DNA of 64,000 bases from Demequina activiva (GTDB lineage: Bacteria > Actinomycetota > Actinomycetes > Actinomycetales > Demequinaceae). The DNA is taken from NCBI RefSeq assembly GCF_016862815.1, contig NZ_BONR01000004.1, positions 1 to 64,000 on the forward strand, given 5' to 3'. The notes under the pieces were generated by a model. It ran no database searches. It was given only the letters and a program-made list of their open reading frames with translations, and was not told the DNA's origin. Below, in pieces: positions 53,805 to 61,903 of this stretch. A program made the position numbers and the translations under genes. Positions within the stretch are counted from its first letter, which is position 1. Each line of letters starts with the position of its first letter.

Positions 53805-53854
53805 CACACGCGAGGGGTTCCGCACCGTGGACCGATGCGGAACCCCTGCGTGTG
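53805..53854 (-). promoter_or_regulatory. Intercistronic hairpin between binding protein and ATPase genes
   Basis: CACACGC plus AGGGGTTCCGCA (53805-53823) pair with TGCGGAACCCCT plus GCGTGTG (53836-53854), a 19-bp stem with a single bulged G and an 11 to 12-nt loop. It falls just after the binding-protein stop (53867) on the minus strand and 38 bp before the ATPase start. Such stems usually protect the upstream mRNA or partly terminate, giving more binding protein than transporter. Confidence 0.82.
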
Positions 53855-53866
53855 TCGTGACGGCGG

Positions 53867-54946
53867 CTACTCGGCCGCCGTCAGCCCCACCTCGTCGCAA
53901 GCGGCGGCGACGTCGCCCGAGCAGATCTCCTCGTACGACGCGTTGCCGTCGTCGATGACCTGCTGGACCTCGTTCGGGCCCACGAGGATCGGGTCGACCG
54001 CGATGAACGGCGTGCCGTCCTCCAGGGCCATGTCCGCCTCGGGGGACTCGCCGTTCAGCAGCGCGATCGCGAGCTCGGACGCGGCCTCAGCCTCGACCTG
54101 GAACGGCTTGTAGACCGTGGCGGTCTGCTTGCCGAGCAGGACGTTCTGGAGTCCGGCGACCGAGGCGTCCTGACCCGAGACGGGAACGGTCAGACCGTTC
54201 TTGTCCAGGATCGTGATGACGCCCGCAGCGTTGGTGTCGTTGGCGGCCCAGACCGCGTCGACCTCTCCGCCCAGGTCCGTGAGCGCCTGCTCGAAGACCG
54301 TCGCGGAGTGCTCGCCGTCCCACAGGCCCGGCGGCTCGGCAGCAGGCGTGATTCCCGCGGCCTCCATCACCGACGTGGCGCCTTCGTAGAACATGGCGGC
54401 GTTGCCGTCCGCCGGGTCTCCACCGATGTAGACGACGACGGCCTCGGCCGGGTCGACTCCGTTGGCCTCGAGGCCCGAGACCACTGCCTCGCCCTCGAGC
54501 TCGCCCACGCGGACGTTGTCGAAGGAGACGTAGTAGTCCGCGCCCGCGATGGGCCGGTCGTAGGCGATGACCGGGATGCCCTCGGCCTGCGCGTTCTCCA
54601 TCACAGACACCGCGGCGCCCTGCAGATCGACGAGCATCATGACGTCGCATCCCTGCGTCATCTGCTGCTCGGCGATGGTGGCGTACTGACCGGTGTCTCC
54701 CTCAGCGTTCTGGATGTCGACCTCGAAGCCTGCTCCGGTGATCGCCGCCTCGAGAGCCGGCCGGTCGCCGTTCTCCCAGCGGGGCGACGATGCCGCGTCA
54801 GGCAGGATCACGCACGCGCGACCCTCGGCGTCTCCGCCGGGCGCGGCAGTGCTCTCGCCTTCGCCGTCATCGCTCGAACATGCAGTGAGCGCCAGCACGG
54901 CGACACTTGCGGTCGCGGCCATTGCTAGCCATGAGTTCTTCTTCAC
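53867..54946 (-). CDS. Sugar-binding lipoprotein (XylF/ChvE-like)
   Basis: 359 residues from GTG 54946 with AGAGAGG upstream. Lipobox LTAC (20-23) gives Cys23 as the lipid-anchored residue. ACVILPDAASSPRW, CDVMMLVDLQGAAVSVM, GIPVIAYDRPIAGADYYVSFDNVRVG and WAANDTNAAGVITIL match periplasmic-binding-protein type 1 sugar receptors of the xylose/ChvE group. It captures the sugar outside the membrane for the ABC pair. Two palindromes stand upstream. A frame continuing to 55075 is not coding. Confidence 0.92.
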   Translation of the reverse strand: MKKNSWLAMAATASVAVLALTACSSDDGEGESTAAPGGDAEGRACVILPDAASSPRWENGDRPALEAAITGAGFEVDIQNAEGDTGQYATIAEQQMTQGCDVMMLVDLQGAAVSVMENAQAEGIPVIAYDRPIAGADYYVSFDNVRVGELEGEAVVSGLEANGVDPAEAVVVYIGGDPADGNAAMFYEGATSVMEAAGITPAAEPPGLWDGEHSATVFEQALTDLGGEVDAVWAANDTNAAGVITILDKNGLTVPVSGQDASVAGLQNVLLGKQTATVYKPFQVEAEAASELAIALLNGESPEADMALEDGTPFIAVDPILVGPNEVQQVIDDGNASYEEICSGDVAAACDEVGLTAAE

Positions 54947-54982
54947 ATCACACCTCTCTGTGTCATGGAGGACCTCCCCCGT

Positions 54983-55036
54983 GGTCACTCTGCTTTGAGT
55001 GACCTCTGCCACAGTAGCGACTGGTGAGCGCTCACC
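54983..55036. promoter_or_regulatory. LacI-type operator and a second palindrome upstream of the sugar transporter
   Basis: GGTGAGCGCTCACC (55023-55036) is a perfect 14-bp palindrome with the central CG of LacI-family operators (the ideal lac operator core is TGTGAGCGCTCACA). On the minus strand it sits between a weak -35 and TACTGT (about 55012-55017), a likely -10. Further downstream GGTCACTC-N6-GAGTGACC (54983-54990 with 54997-55004) is a second perfect 8-bp repeat, lying in the leader. Both precede the binding protein by 40-90 nt. No regulator gene of the LacI, ROK or GntR families is in the window near the operon. Confidence 0.8.
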
Positions 55037-55156
55037 GCAGAGCGCGAAGTCACGCCGCGCGCACAGTCCTGTCACGGTTATGTAACAATCTCCAACAAAC
55101 CGCGCGTGATTCGTTTCACGGCTGCGGAACGTGGTGAGCGCGTCCCAGAGAGGCCC

Positions 55157-56272
55157 TCACATCACGACGAGGTCATCGATGTGGATGAGCTCGCGCGCGT
55201 ACGTCTCGCCCAGCCGATCGCGCAGGGAGTCGGAGCTGAGGCCCTTCATCTGATCGGCCTCGTGAGCGGAGAAGCCTGCGAAGCCGCGGGCGACCAGCGC
55301 GCCATCGGGACCGAGCAGGTCCACCGGCTCACCCGACTCGAAGGATCCGCGCACCTCGGTCACGCCGGCCGCGAGCAGCGACGCGCGGCGTCCCTGCAGC
55401 GCGCGCGCCGCACCCGCGTCGACCACGATCGCCCCGCGCGTGCGCGCGGCGTGGGCGAGCCACTGCAGACGCGTGGTGTCACGCTTGCCCGTCGGATGGA
55501 ACAGCGTGCCCACAGCGTCGCCCGCGACGGCCGATGCGGCGTCCGCGCTGCTGGCGAGCACCACGGCGATCCCTGAGGTGGTCGCGATCGATGCCGCCTC
55601 GAGCTTGGTGATCATGCCACCCGTGCCGAGGGCGCTGCCTCGACGCGACACATCCACGCCACCCAGATCCTCGGGGCCGTGCACCTCGTCGATGCGCTCG
55701 GCGCCCGGCGTGCCGGGCGCCGCGGTGTAGAGCCCGTCGACATCCGTGAGCAGCACCAGCGCATCGGCGTGGGCCACGGTGGCGACCAGCGCCGCCAGCC
55801 GGTCGTTGTCGCCGAACCGGATCTCGTCCGTCGCGACCGCATCGTTCTCGTTCACGATCGGGAGCACGCCCAGGTCGAGCAGACGATTGAACGCGCGCTG
55901 GGCGTTGCCATAGTGGCTGCGCCGCACCATGTCGTCCGCGGTCAGCAGCACCTGGCCGACGGTGAGCCCATGAGTGGCGAAGGCGGCGCTGTAGGCCGCG
56001 ACGAGTGCCCCCTGGCCCACAGAAGCCGTCGCCTGCGCCGTCGCGAGGTCCTTGGGCCGAGCCGGCAGTCCCAGGGGTCCCAGACCGGCCGCGATGGCGC
56101 CCGAGGTGACCAGGATCACCTGGCGGCCTCCGGCACGCAGCCCCGCCACCACATCGGCCAGGCGTCGCACCGCGGGCACGCTCAGGTGACCGCTCGCGTC
56201 CGCGAGGGAGGACGATCCGACCTTGACGACCATGCGCCGCGCGGACGCGATGGACTCCCTGGTGCCGCTCAC
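55157..56272 (-). CDS. proB: Glutamate 5-kinase ProB
   Basis: 371 residues. VVKVGSSSLAD is the amino-acid-kinase ATP loop, LVTSGAIAAG, GQVLLTADDM, VNENDAVATDEIRFGDNDRLAALVA and GTGGMITKLEAA continue the catalytic domain; a PUA domain covers about 280-371. It phosphorylates glutamate, first step of proline synthesis. Follows obg after 33 bp. Its usual partner proA is displaced by 3.5 kb of sugar transporter genes. Confidence 0.95.
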   Translation of the reverse strand: MSGTRESIASARRMVVKVGSSSLADASGHLSVPAVRRLADVVAGLRAGGRQVILVTSGAIAAGLGPLGLPARPKDLATAQATASVGQGALVAAYSAAFATHGLTVGQVLLTADDMVRRSHYGNAQRAFNRLLDLGVLPIVNENDAVATDEIRFGDNDRLAALVATVAHADALVLLTDVDGLYTAAPGTPGAERIDEVHGPEDLGGVDVSRRGSALGTGGMITKLEAASIATTSGIAVVLASSADAASAVAGDAVGTLFHPTGKRDTTRLQWLAHAARTRGAIVVDAGAARALQGRRASLLAAGVTEVRGSFESGEPVDLLGPDGALVARGFAGFSAHEADQMKGLSSDSLRDRLGETYARELIHIDDLVVM

Positions 56273-56305
56273 CCGGTCTCCTTCAGCTCTCGATGGCCGT
56301 GCGGC

Positions 56306-57829
56306 CTAGTCGTCCTCGGCGGGATCGGTCCAGTGCCCCGCATCTCGCTCGGTCCACAGCTCCTCGCGCGCGGCCGACTTGGCGTCCATGCGCTCCTTGT
56401 GATCGGCACGCTTCTGTGCGCGGGTCGCCCGGCCGGACCGCTCGTGCTCCTCGACGCGCAGATCGGACCCACGCTGACCCAGCAGCTCAGCGCCGGCAGC
56501 CATCGTGGGCTCCCAGTCGAACACGACTCCGCCCTCACGTGCGCCGATCACGACCTCGGAACCCGGGACCGCACCCGCGCGGAACAGAGCGTCCTCGACG
56601 CCTGCCTTGGCGAGCCGATCAGCAAGGTACCCGACGGCCTCGTCGTTGGCGAAGTTGGTCTGCCGCACCCACCGCTCGACGCGGCCGCCGCGCACCTGGT
56701 AGTAGTCCTCGGCGCCATCGCGCACATGGGTGACCGTGAACCCTGCGTCGTCAACAGCCTTGGGACGAATCACGATGGGCGCCTTCTCCACCTCCGGCGT
56801 CGCCTCGCGGTGCTCGCCCACCATCGCGGCCAGCGCGAAGCCCAGCTCGCGCAGGCCCTCGTGGCTGACAGCGCTGACCTCGAAGATCGGCATGCCGGTC
56901 GCGGCCAGATCCTCGCGCACCATCTGCGCCAGCTCCCGGCCGTCGGGCACGTCGACCTTGTTGAGGATGATGATCTGGGGACGCTCGGCCAGCGGCACGC
57001 CGCTGATCGCCTCGTCGCCCGTGTACGCGCGCAGCTCACCGGCGATCACCTCGAGGTCGCGCACCGGGTCGCGGTCCGACTCGAGAGTGGCGGTGTCGAG
57101 CACGTGCGCGATCACCGAGCAGCGCTCGATGTGACGCAGGAAGTCGTGGCCCAGGCCCTTGCCCTCCGAGGCGCCCTCGATGAGGCCAGGGACGTCCGCC
57201 ATGGTGAAGCGCGAGCCGCCGGCCTCGACCACGCCGAGGTTGGGCACCAGGGTGGTGAACGGATAGTCGGCGATCTTGGGGCGCACCTTGCTCATCGCCG
57301 CGATGAGCGAGGACTTGCCCGCGCTCGGGTAGCCCACGAGCGCCACGTCGGCGATGGACTTGAGCTCGAGCACCACGGTGGCCTCTTCGCCGGGCTCACC
57401 CAGCAGCGCGAAGCCAGGCGCCTTGCGCTTCTGCGTCGCCAGAGCGGCGTTGCCGAGCCCTCCGCGTCCGCCCGCGGCGACGACGAACTGCGCGCCCTCG
57501 CCCACGAGATCCGCGAGCACCTCGCCGCTCTTGGACTTCACGATGGTGCCGCTGGGCACGCCGAGGACCAGGTCCTCCGCGTTCGCGCCGTGGCGGTGGT
57601 CGCCCGCGCCTTGAGAGCCGTTCGCGGCAGTGCGATGCGGACTGTGGTGGTAGTCCAGCAGGGTCGTGACCTGGGCGTCCACGACGAGGATCACGGAGCC
57701 GCCGCGGCCCCCGTTACCTCCGTCAGGGCCGCCCAGCGGCTTGAACTTCTCGCGATGCACCGAGGCGACGCCGTGACCGCCGTTGCCTCCGGTCACGTGC
57801 AGAGTGACCCGATCGACGAACGTGGCCAT
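56306..57829 (-). CDS. obgE: GTPase Obg
   Basis: 507 residues. Gly-rich N-terminal Obg domain (1-158, [31 protein letters not shown] in parts), GTPase domain with G1 [10 protein letters not shown]3 DVPG, G4 NKVD, then an OCT domain at about 345-425 ([25 protein letters not shown]). The last 80 residues are charged, an actinobacterial extension. It takes part in 50S ribosome assembly and stress response. AGAAGGGAG precedes the ATG; a hairpin separates it from rpmA. Confidence 0.96.
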   Translation of the reverse strand: MATFVDRVTLHVTGGNGGHGVASVHREKFKPLGGPDGGNGGRGGSVILVVDAQVTTLLDYHHSPHRTAANGSQGAGDHRHGANAEDLVLGVPSGTIVKSKSGEVLADLVGEGAQFVVAAGGRGGLGNAALATQKRKAPGFALLGEPGEEATVVLELKSIADVALVGYPSAGKSSLIAAMSKVRPKIADYPFTTLVPNLGVVEAGGSRFTMADVPGLIEGASEGKGLGHDFLRHIERCSVIAHVLDTATLESDRDPVRDLEVIAGELRAYTGDEAISGVPLAERPQIIILNKVDVPDGRELAQMVREDLAATGMPIFEVSAVSHEGLRELGFALAAMVGEHREATPEVEKAPIVIRPKAVDDAGFTVTHVRDGAEDYYQVRGGRVERWVRQTNFANDEAVGYLADRLAKAGVEDALFRAGAVPGSEVVIGAREGGVVFDWEPTMAAGAELLGQRGSDLRVEEHERSGRATRAQKRADHKERMDAKSAAREELWTERDAGHWTDPAEDD

Positions 57830-57864
57830 GACGACTCCCTTCTGGGGACGTACCCAAGATAGAC

Positions 57865-57900
57865 GTCAGGGGCGCCACCGCGAACGGTGACGCCCCTGAC
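57865..57900 (-). terminator. Hairpin with UUCG tetraloop between rpmA and obgE
   Basis: GTCAGGGGCGCCACCG (57865-57880) pairs with CGGTGACGCCCCTGAC (57885-57900), a 16-bp stem with one G-U position. On the transcribed strand the loop is TTCG. It follows the rpmA stop (57918) and lies 35 bp before the obgE ATG, so rplU-rpmA transcripts should end or be processed here and obgE may be partly uncoupled. A TATCTT downstream could give obgE its own promoter. Confidence 0.85.
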
Positions 57901-57917
57901 GGCGAAGACTGTGTGGC

Positions 57918-58169
57918 TTAGCCAGCCACCACGTCGACGACGTTGCGGCCGCGACGGCGACCGAACTGGACCGAGCCCGCGGCGAGCGCGAACAGGGTGT
58001 CGTCCTTGCCGCGGCCCACGTTCTGGCCGGGGTGGTGGTGGGTGCCGCGCTGGCGGATGATGATCTCGCCGGCGTTGACGACCTCGCCGCCGAAGCGCTT
58101 GACGCCCAGGTACTGAGCGTTCGAGTCACGACCGTTGCGCGAGGAGCTCGCGCCCTTCTTGTGTGCCAT
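57918..58169 (-). CDS. rpmA: 50S ribosomal protein L27
   Basis: 83 residues. [22 protein letters not shown] at the start is the L27 signature reaching the peptidyl-transferase centre; [26 protein letters not shown] and [12 protein letters not shown] follow. No N-terminal cleavable extension as in firmicutes. 15 bp after rplU. Confidence 0.97.
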   Translation of the reverse strand: MAHKKGASSSRNGRDSNAQYLGVKRFGGEVVNAGEIIIRQRGTHHHPGQNVGRGKDDTLFALAAGSVQFGRRRGRNVVDVVAG

Positions 58170-58184
58170 GAGATGTCCCTCGCG

Positions 58185-58493
58185 TTACTTGATGCCCGTG
58201 ACCTTCAGGCGCGTGAGCTCCTGACGGTGGCCGATGCGCTTGCGGTAGCCGGTCTTGTTCTTGTACTTCAGGATGTCGATCTTGGGGCCGCGCTCGTCGC
58301 GAACGACCTCAGCGGTGACCTTGACCTTGGCCAGGGCCTTGGCGTCGGACGTGACCTTCTCGCCATCGACGAGCAGCACTGCCGGCAGCTCGACGGAGTC
58401 GCCCGCAGCAGCCTTGAGTCGGTCGACGACGATGACGTCGCCCTCGGAGACCTTCTCCTGACGGCCACCGGCCTTCACAATCGCGTACACCAT
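58185..58493 (-). CDS. rplU: 50S ribosomal protein L21
   Basis: 102 residues from ATG 58493 (AGAGGA upstream). [25 protein letters not shown] and [22 protein letters not shown] are diagnostic of L21. First gene of the rplU-rpmA-obgE-proB order. A longer frame to 58772 passes through the leader and the neighbouring gene. Confidence 0.97.
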   Translation of the reverse strand: MVYAIVKAGGRQEKVSEGDVIVVDRLKAAAGDSVELPAVLLVDGEKVTSDAKALAKVKVTAEVVRDERGPKIDILKYKNKTGYRKRIGHRQELTRLKVTGIK

Positions 58494-58523
58494 GAATCTG
58501 AATCCTCTACGTCTGGATGGTTC

Positions 58524-58610
58524 CCTGCCGCTGCCGCACAGGGCGCAGGCAGGCCCGCGACGCTCGCGCGCCGACATACGAATATACCTGCTGGCCCCGC
58601 CTGAGGTCAA
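58524..58610 (-). promoter_or_regulatory. rplU promoter and structured leader
   Basis: On the minus strand -35 TTGACC (58605-58610) and -10 TATATT (58581-58586) are 18 bp apart, the best sigma-70-type promoter in the window. Transcription should begin near 58574, giving a leader of about 80 nt. The leader can fold into CCTGCC (58548-58553 in complement) with GGCAGG (58524-58529 in complement), with inner pairs. L21 leaders regulating their operon are known in other phyla; whether this one does is unknown. The -35 overlaps the end of the upstream gene. Confidence 0.72.
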
Positions 58611-59104
58611 TTCGCGGCGGACACCCCTGACGCGGCCTCGATCGCCGCCGCCCACCGCGTCATCTGGCGTGCCAAGCTCCGTTGCAGCGAGCGACGCTGC
58701 CACGGCGCCAGGCGGCGCGTCAGCCAGTGCTCGAGCGCCGAGGTCGGCGTGATCTCGACGACCAATCGCCACTGCACGAGCAGCCGCCCCTGCGCATCAG
58801 CCTCGTGCCCGACCGTCGTGGTGCAGGTCTCGACGAGCCTCCGGGGCCCGAGCGCGCGCATCACCACAGGGTCGCTCGCCACGAGCTCGCCTCGGAACGC
58901 GGTGCGCACGAGCCCGGCGCGAGCGGTCATCTCCCAGGTCAGGGGCAGGCCCGCCTCGTCGTGCTCGAGCGAGTCGAGCCGATGGCCAGCCTCGCGCACG
59001 TTCCACGCGACATCGAGCTCGGCCTCGAGGATCTGCTGCCGCGACGCGGCGATGCGCTCCTGGTGAGCGACGTCGAGCGTCACCCGCCGATCGCTCGCGG
59101 TCAC
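58607..59104 (-). CDS. Unknown protein downstream of rne, possible SRPBCC-like fold
   Basis: 165 residues from GTG 59104, overlapping the rne stop in GTGA, so it is translated with rne. I do not recognise the family with certainty. The alternation of strands ([47 protein letters not shown]) and a long C-terminal basic helix ([22 protein letters not shown]) would suit a START/SRPBCC or DUF2505-like ligand-binding fold. No membrane span or signal. Confidence 0.6.
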   Translation of the reverse strand: MTASDRRVTLDVAHQERIAASRQQILEAELDVAWNVREAGHRLDSLEHDEAGLPLTWEMTARAGLVRTAFRGELVASDPVVMRALGPRRLVETCTTTVGHEADAQGRLLVQWRLVVEITPTSALEHWLTRRLAPWQRRSLQRSLARQMTRWAAAIEAASGVSAAN

Positions 59105-61485
59105 GGCTGCTGCTGGTCCTCGTCCGTCGGCTCGCCTGCGTGATCGACCCCGTGGTCGGACGGCGCGTCCTGGGTGTGGTCCGTCGGCTCGGCGTCCGAA
59201 CGATCAGGAAGCTCGATCACCGGCTCGACGGCGGCGCCGTCGGCGTGAGCGTGCTCGCCATCCTCGTCGTGGTGGTGCGCCTTCTCGGCGGCCGCCGCGA
59301 TCGACGCCAGCGTCGCCTTGACGGCGGCGCGGGCCTCCTCGCGGTCATCGAGGGCATGGGTCTCGCCCTTGGCCTGACTGTGGGAGTGCTGCTCCTCCGG
59401 CTGCTTCTTGGCGGGCTGCCCGGTGCGACCACCGCGTCCACCGCGGCGACGCTCGGGCTGCTTCTCGCTCGCCTCGGCCACGGGCTCGCCGTGCACGAGG
59501 AAGCCGCGTCCCTTGCAGTGCTCACAGGTCTCGGAGAACGCCTCGACGAGGCCCTGGCCCACACGCTTGCGCGTCATCTGCACCAGTCCGAGCGACGTGA
59601 CCTCCGCGACCTGGTGCTTGGTGCGGTCCCGGCCCAGGCACTCGATGAGACGGCGCAGCACGCGGTCCCGGTTGGCCTCGAGGAGCATGTCGACGAAGTC
59701 GATCACGATGATGCCGCCGATGTCGCGCAGCCGCAGCTGGCGCACGATCTCCTCAGCGGCCTCGAGGTTGTTGAGCGTCATCGTCTCCTCGAGCGTGCCG
59801 CCCTTGCCCACGAACTTGCCCGTGTTGACGTCGATGACCGTCATGGCCTCGGTGCGGTCGATCACGAGCGAGCCGCCGGAGGGAAGCCAGACCTTGCGGT
59901 CCATGCCCTTGGTGAGCATCTCGTCGATCCGAGCCTCCGCGAACACGTCGCCGTCACCGGTGAACTTGTGCAGGCGCGGCATCAGGTCAGGCGCGACCTG
60001 GCCCACGTAGGCGCTCAGCGAGTTCCAGGTGTCGTCTCCCTGGATGGTGAGCGACTCGAAGTCCTCGTTGAAGATGTCCCGCACCACACGGATCGCCATG
60101 TCGGGCTCGCCGCGCAGCAGCGTGGGCGCCTTGCCGCCCTTGGCCTCGGCCTCGATGCCCTCCCACTGGCGCTTGAGTCGCTCCACGTCCGCGCGCAGCT
60201 CCTCCTCGGAGGCGCCCTCGGCGGCGGTGCGGACGATCACGCCGGCATCCGCCGGGATCACCTCGCGCAGCAGCTTCTTGAGGCGTGCGCGCTCCGTATC
60301 GGGGAGCTTGCGGCTGATGCCGGTCACTCCCCCTCCGGGCACATAGACCAGGAAGCGACCCGCGAGCGAGATCTGACTGGTGACGCGTGCACCCTTGTGC
60401 CCGATCGGGTCCTTGGTCACCTGGACCATCACGGTGTCGCCCGGCTTGAGCGCGAGCTCGATGCGGCGGGGCTTGCCCTCGAGTCCCGCGGCATCCCAGT
60501 TCACCTCGCCGGCGTACAGGACGGCGTTGCGACCCCGGCCAACGTCGACGAACGCCGCCTCCATGCCGGGAAGCACGTTCTGCACGCGACCCAGGTACAC
60601 GTTGCCGGCCATGGACTGCTGCGCCTGGTGCGAGACGTAGTGCTCGACGAGCACATCGTCCTCCAGCACGGCGATCTGGACGCGGTGGTCCTTCTCGCGC
60701 ACCACCATGTCCCGCTTGACGGACTCGCGGCGTGCGAGGAACTCTGCCTCAGAGATCACGGGCCGGCGGCGCTGGCCGTCCCGGGACTCGCGACGGCGCT
60801 GGCGCTTGGCCTGCAGCCTGGTCGAGCCCTGGAGCTGGTCGTCGCCGCCGCCACCGTTGCCGCCCCCGCCGGAGCCGCCGGAGCTGCTCGAGCGGGAGCC
60901 GCGGCGGCGGCGCCTGCGGCGCGAGCCGCCCTCGCCGTCGCTGGAGTCCGCGTCGGAGTCGTCGGAGCTGCCCTGCCGGTCGTCAGAGTCCTGCTGCGCG
61001 TCGCCCGCGGAGTCGTCGGAGTCGCTGCCGTCCGGGCCGTCCCCTCCGTCAGGCCTCTTCTTGCCGCGGCCTCGGCCACCGCGGCGACGCCGGCGCTTCG
61101 CGCCGCCCTCGCCCGAGCCGTCGCCGTCGTCGGGACCCGAGCTCGCGGAGCCATCGGCGTCGGAGCCGTCGGCCCCGCCACCGTTGGCCGCTGCGCTGCC
61201 CGATGACTTGTCACCGTCGGACGCATCGGAGGCGGGCGCATCGGCCGCCTTCTTCTTCCTGGACTGGCGCTTGGCACCGCCCTTGCCCGCGGGCTTGTCG
61301 GCGCCGCCGTCGCCCTTCGAACCCGAGTCCTGCGATCCGGTGTCCTTGGCATCCTTCGCGGGCGCGGAGTCGGCCGCCTTGGGCGGTCCGGCCGGTGCCG
61401 ATGCACGGCGCGGCTGCGCGGGCTCGGGCGCCTGGAAGATGACGGCAGTCGACGGTGCTTCTGAAGTGGTCTTGTCCTCGCTCAA
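59101..61485 (-). CDS. rne: Ribonuclease E/G
   Basis: 794 residues from TTG 61485, with GAGGT 7 nt upstream; no ATG or GTG fits near the start. The first 280 residues are disordered, alternately acidic and Lys/Arg-rich (AKRRRRRGGRGRGKKRP, SRRRRRRRGSRSS), followed by the S1 domain (NVYLGRVQNVLPGMEAAFVDVGRGRNAVLY), the DNase I-like catalytic domain with Asp in VIDVNTG and IVIDFVDML, and the Zn-link cysteines in CEHCKGRG. The C-terminal tail is His/Glu-rich. It processes and degrades RNA. Confidence 0.93.
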   Translation of the reverse strand: MSEDKTTSEAPSTAVIFQAPEPAQPRRASAPAGPPKAADSAPAKDAKDTGSQDSGSKGDGGADKPAGKGGAKRQSRKKKAADAPASDASDGDKSSGSAAANGGGADGSDADGSASSGPDDGDGSGEGGAKRRRRRGGRGRGKKRPDGGDGPDGSDSDDSAGDAQQDSDDRQGSSDDSDADSSDGEGGSRRRRRRRGSRSSSSGGSGGGGNGGGGDDQLQGSTRLQAKRQRRRESRDGQRRRPVISEAEFLARRESVKRDMVVREKDHRVQIAVLEDDVLVEHYVSHQAQQSMAGNVYLGRVQNVLPGMEAAFVDVGRGRNAVLYAGEVNWDAAGLEGKPRRIELALKPGDTVMVQVTKDPIGHKGARVTSQISLAGRFLVYVPGGGVTGISRKLPDTERARLKKLLREVIPADAGVIVRTAAEGASEEELRADVERLKRQWEGIEAEAKGGKAPTLLRGEPDMAIRVVRDIFNEDFESLTIQGDDTWNSLSAYVGQVAPDLMPRLHKFTGDGDVFAEARIDEMLTKGMDRKVWLPSGGSLVIDRTEAMTVIDVNTGKFVGKGGTLEETMTLNNLEAAEEIVRQLRLRDIGGIIVIDFVDMLLEANRDRVLRRLIECLGRDRTKHQVAEVTSLGLVQMTRKRVGQGLVEAFSETCEHCKGRGFLVHGEPVAEASEKQPERRRGGRGGRTGQPAKKQPEEQHSHSQAKGETHALDDREEARAAVKATLASIAAAAEKAHHHDEDGEHAHADGAAVEPVIELPDRSDAEPTDHTQDAPSDHGVDHAGEPTDEDQQQP

Positions 61486-61903
61486 CGCGGGTACCTCGAA
61501 TCGACACGGCCCACACGCCGTCTCGACGATCTCGTCGGTCGTGGCTCGCGGTATGCGGCCACGGAAGTCTTCAGGTCGCGGCGGACAGCGGCGCCTGCTG
61601 ATCAAGCGCCCATCCCCGATGTCTCCGCCGTGTGGCTGTAGCCCGGCGGGACCATGACGGGACTGGCAGCTGCTCAGTCGCTGCGTCTGTCGCGCGGTTG
61701 GCACCCGGTGTGGCTGGGTGCGACCTGCCGACCATTGTGACACACCCCCGGGTGATCGGCCGCGAGGGGCCCCTCTCGGGCGATTCGCCCCTGACCCCTG
61801 GGGGCCATGACCGGGACCTTGGTCCCGGGGTCCCACCCCCTGGTGCCGGGGTAGATTCTCTGTACAGAATGCCCCTGCCGCGCCCGACCCTGGAGGCTCC
61901 GCG
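61486..61903. promoter_or_regulatory. 418-bp divergent region between rne and cydA, rich in palindromes
   Basis: No gene supported. Toward cydA: GAGGGGCCCCTC (61764-61775), CCGGGACC-TT-GGTCCCGG (61811-61828) and TCTGTACAGA (61859-61868) are perfect inverted repeats; TAGATT (61852-61857) is a plausible -10 and GGAGG precedes the ATG 61904. TTGTGA (61735-61740) is half of a Rex site, without its partner. Toward rne: CACAAT on the minus strand at 61734-61739 would give a 5' leader of about 240 nt before the TTG start, long enough for RNase E autoregulation. Confidence 0.55.

Noticed and set aside
55109-55122. CGTGA-TTCGTT-TCACG as terminator of proB
   Set aside because: The stem has only 5 bp and no T tract. 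It could form but is too weak to call.
61735-61740. Rex operator before cydA
   Set aside because: TTGTGA is only a half-site; no TCACAA follows at the required distance.
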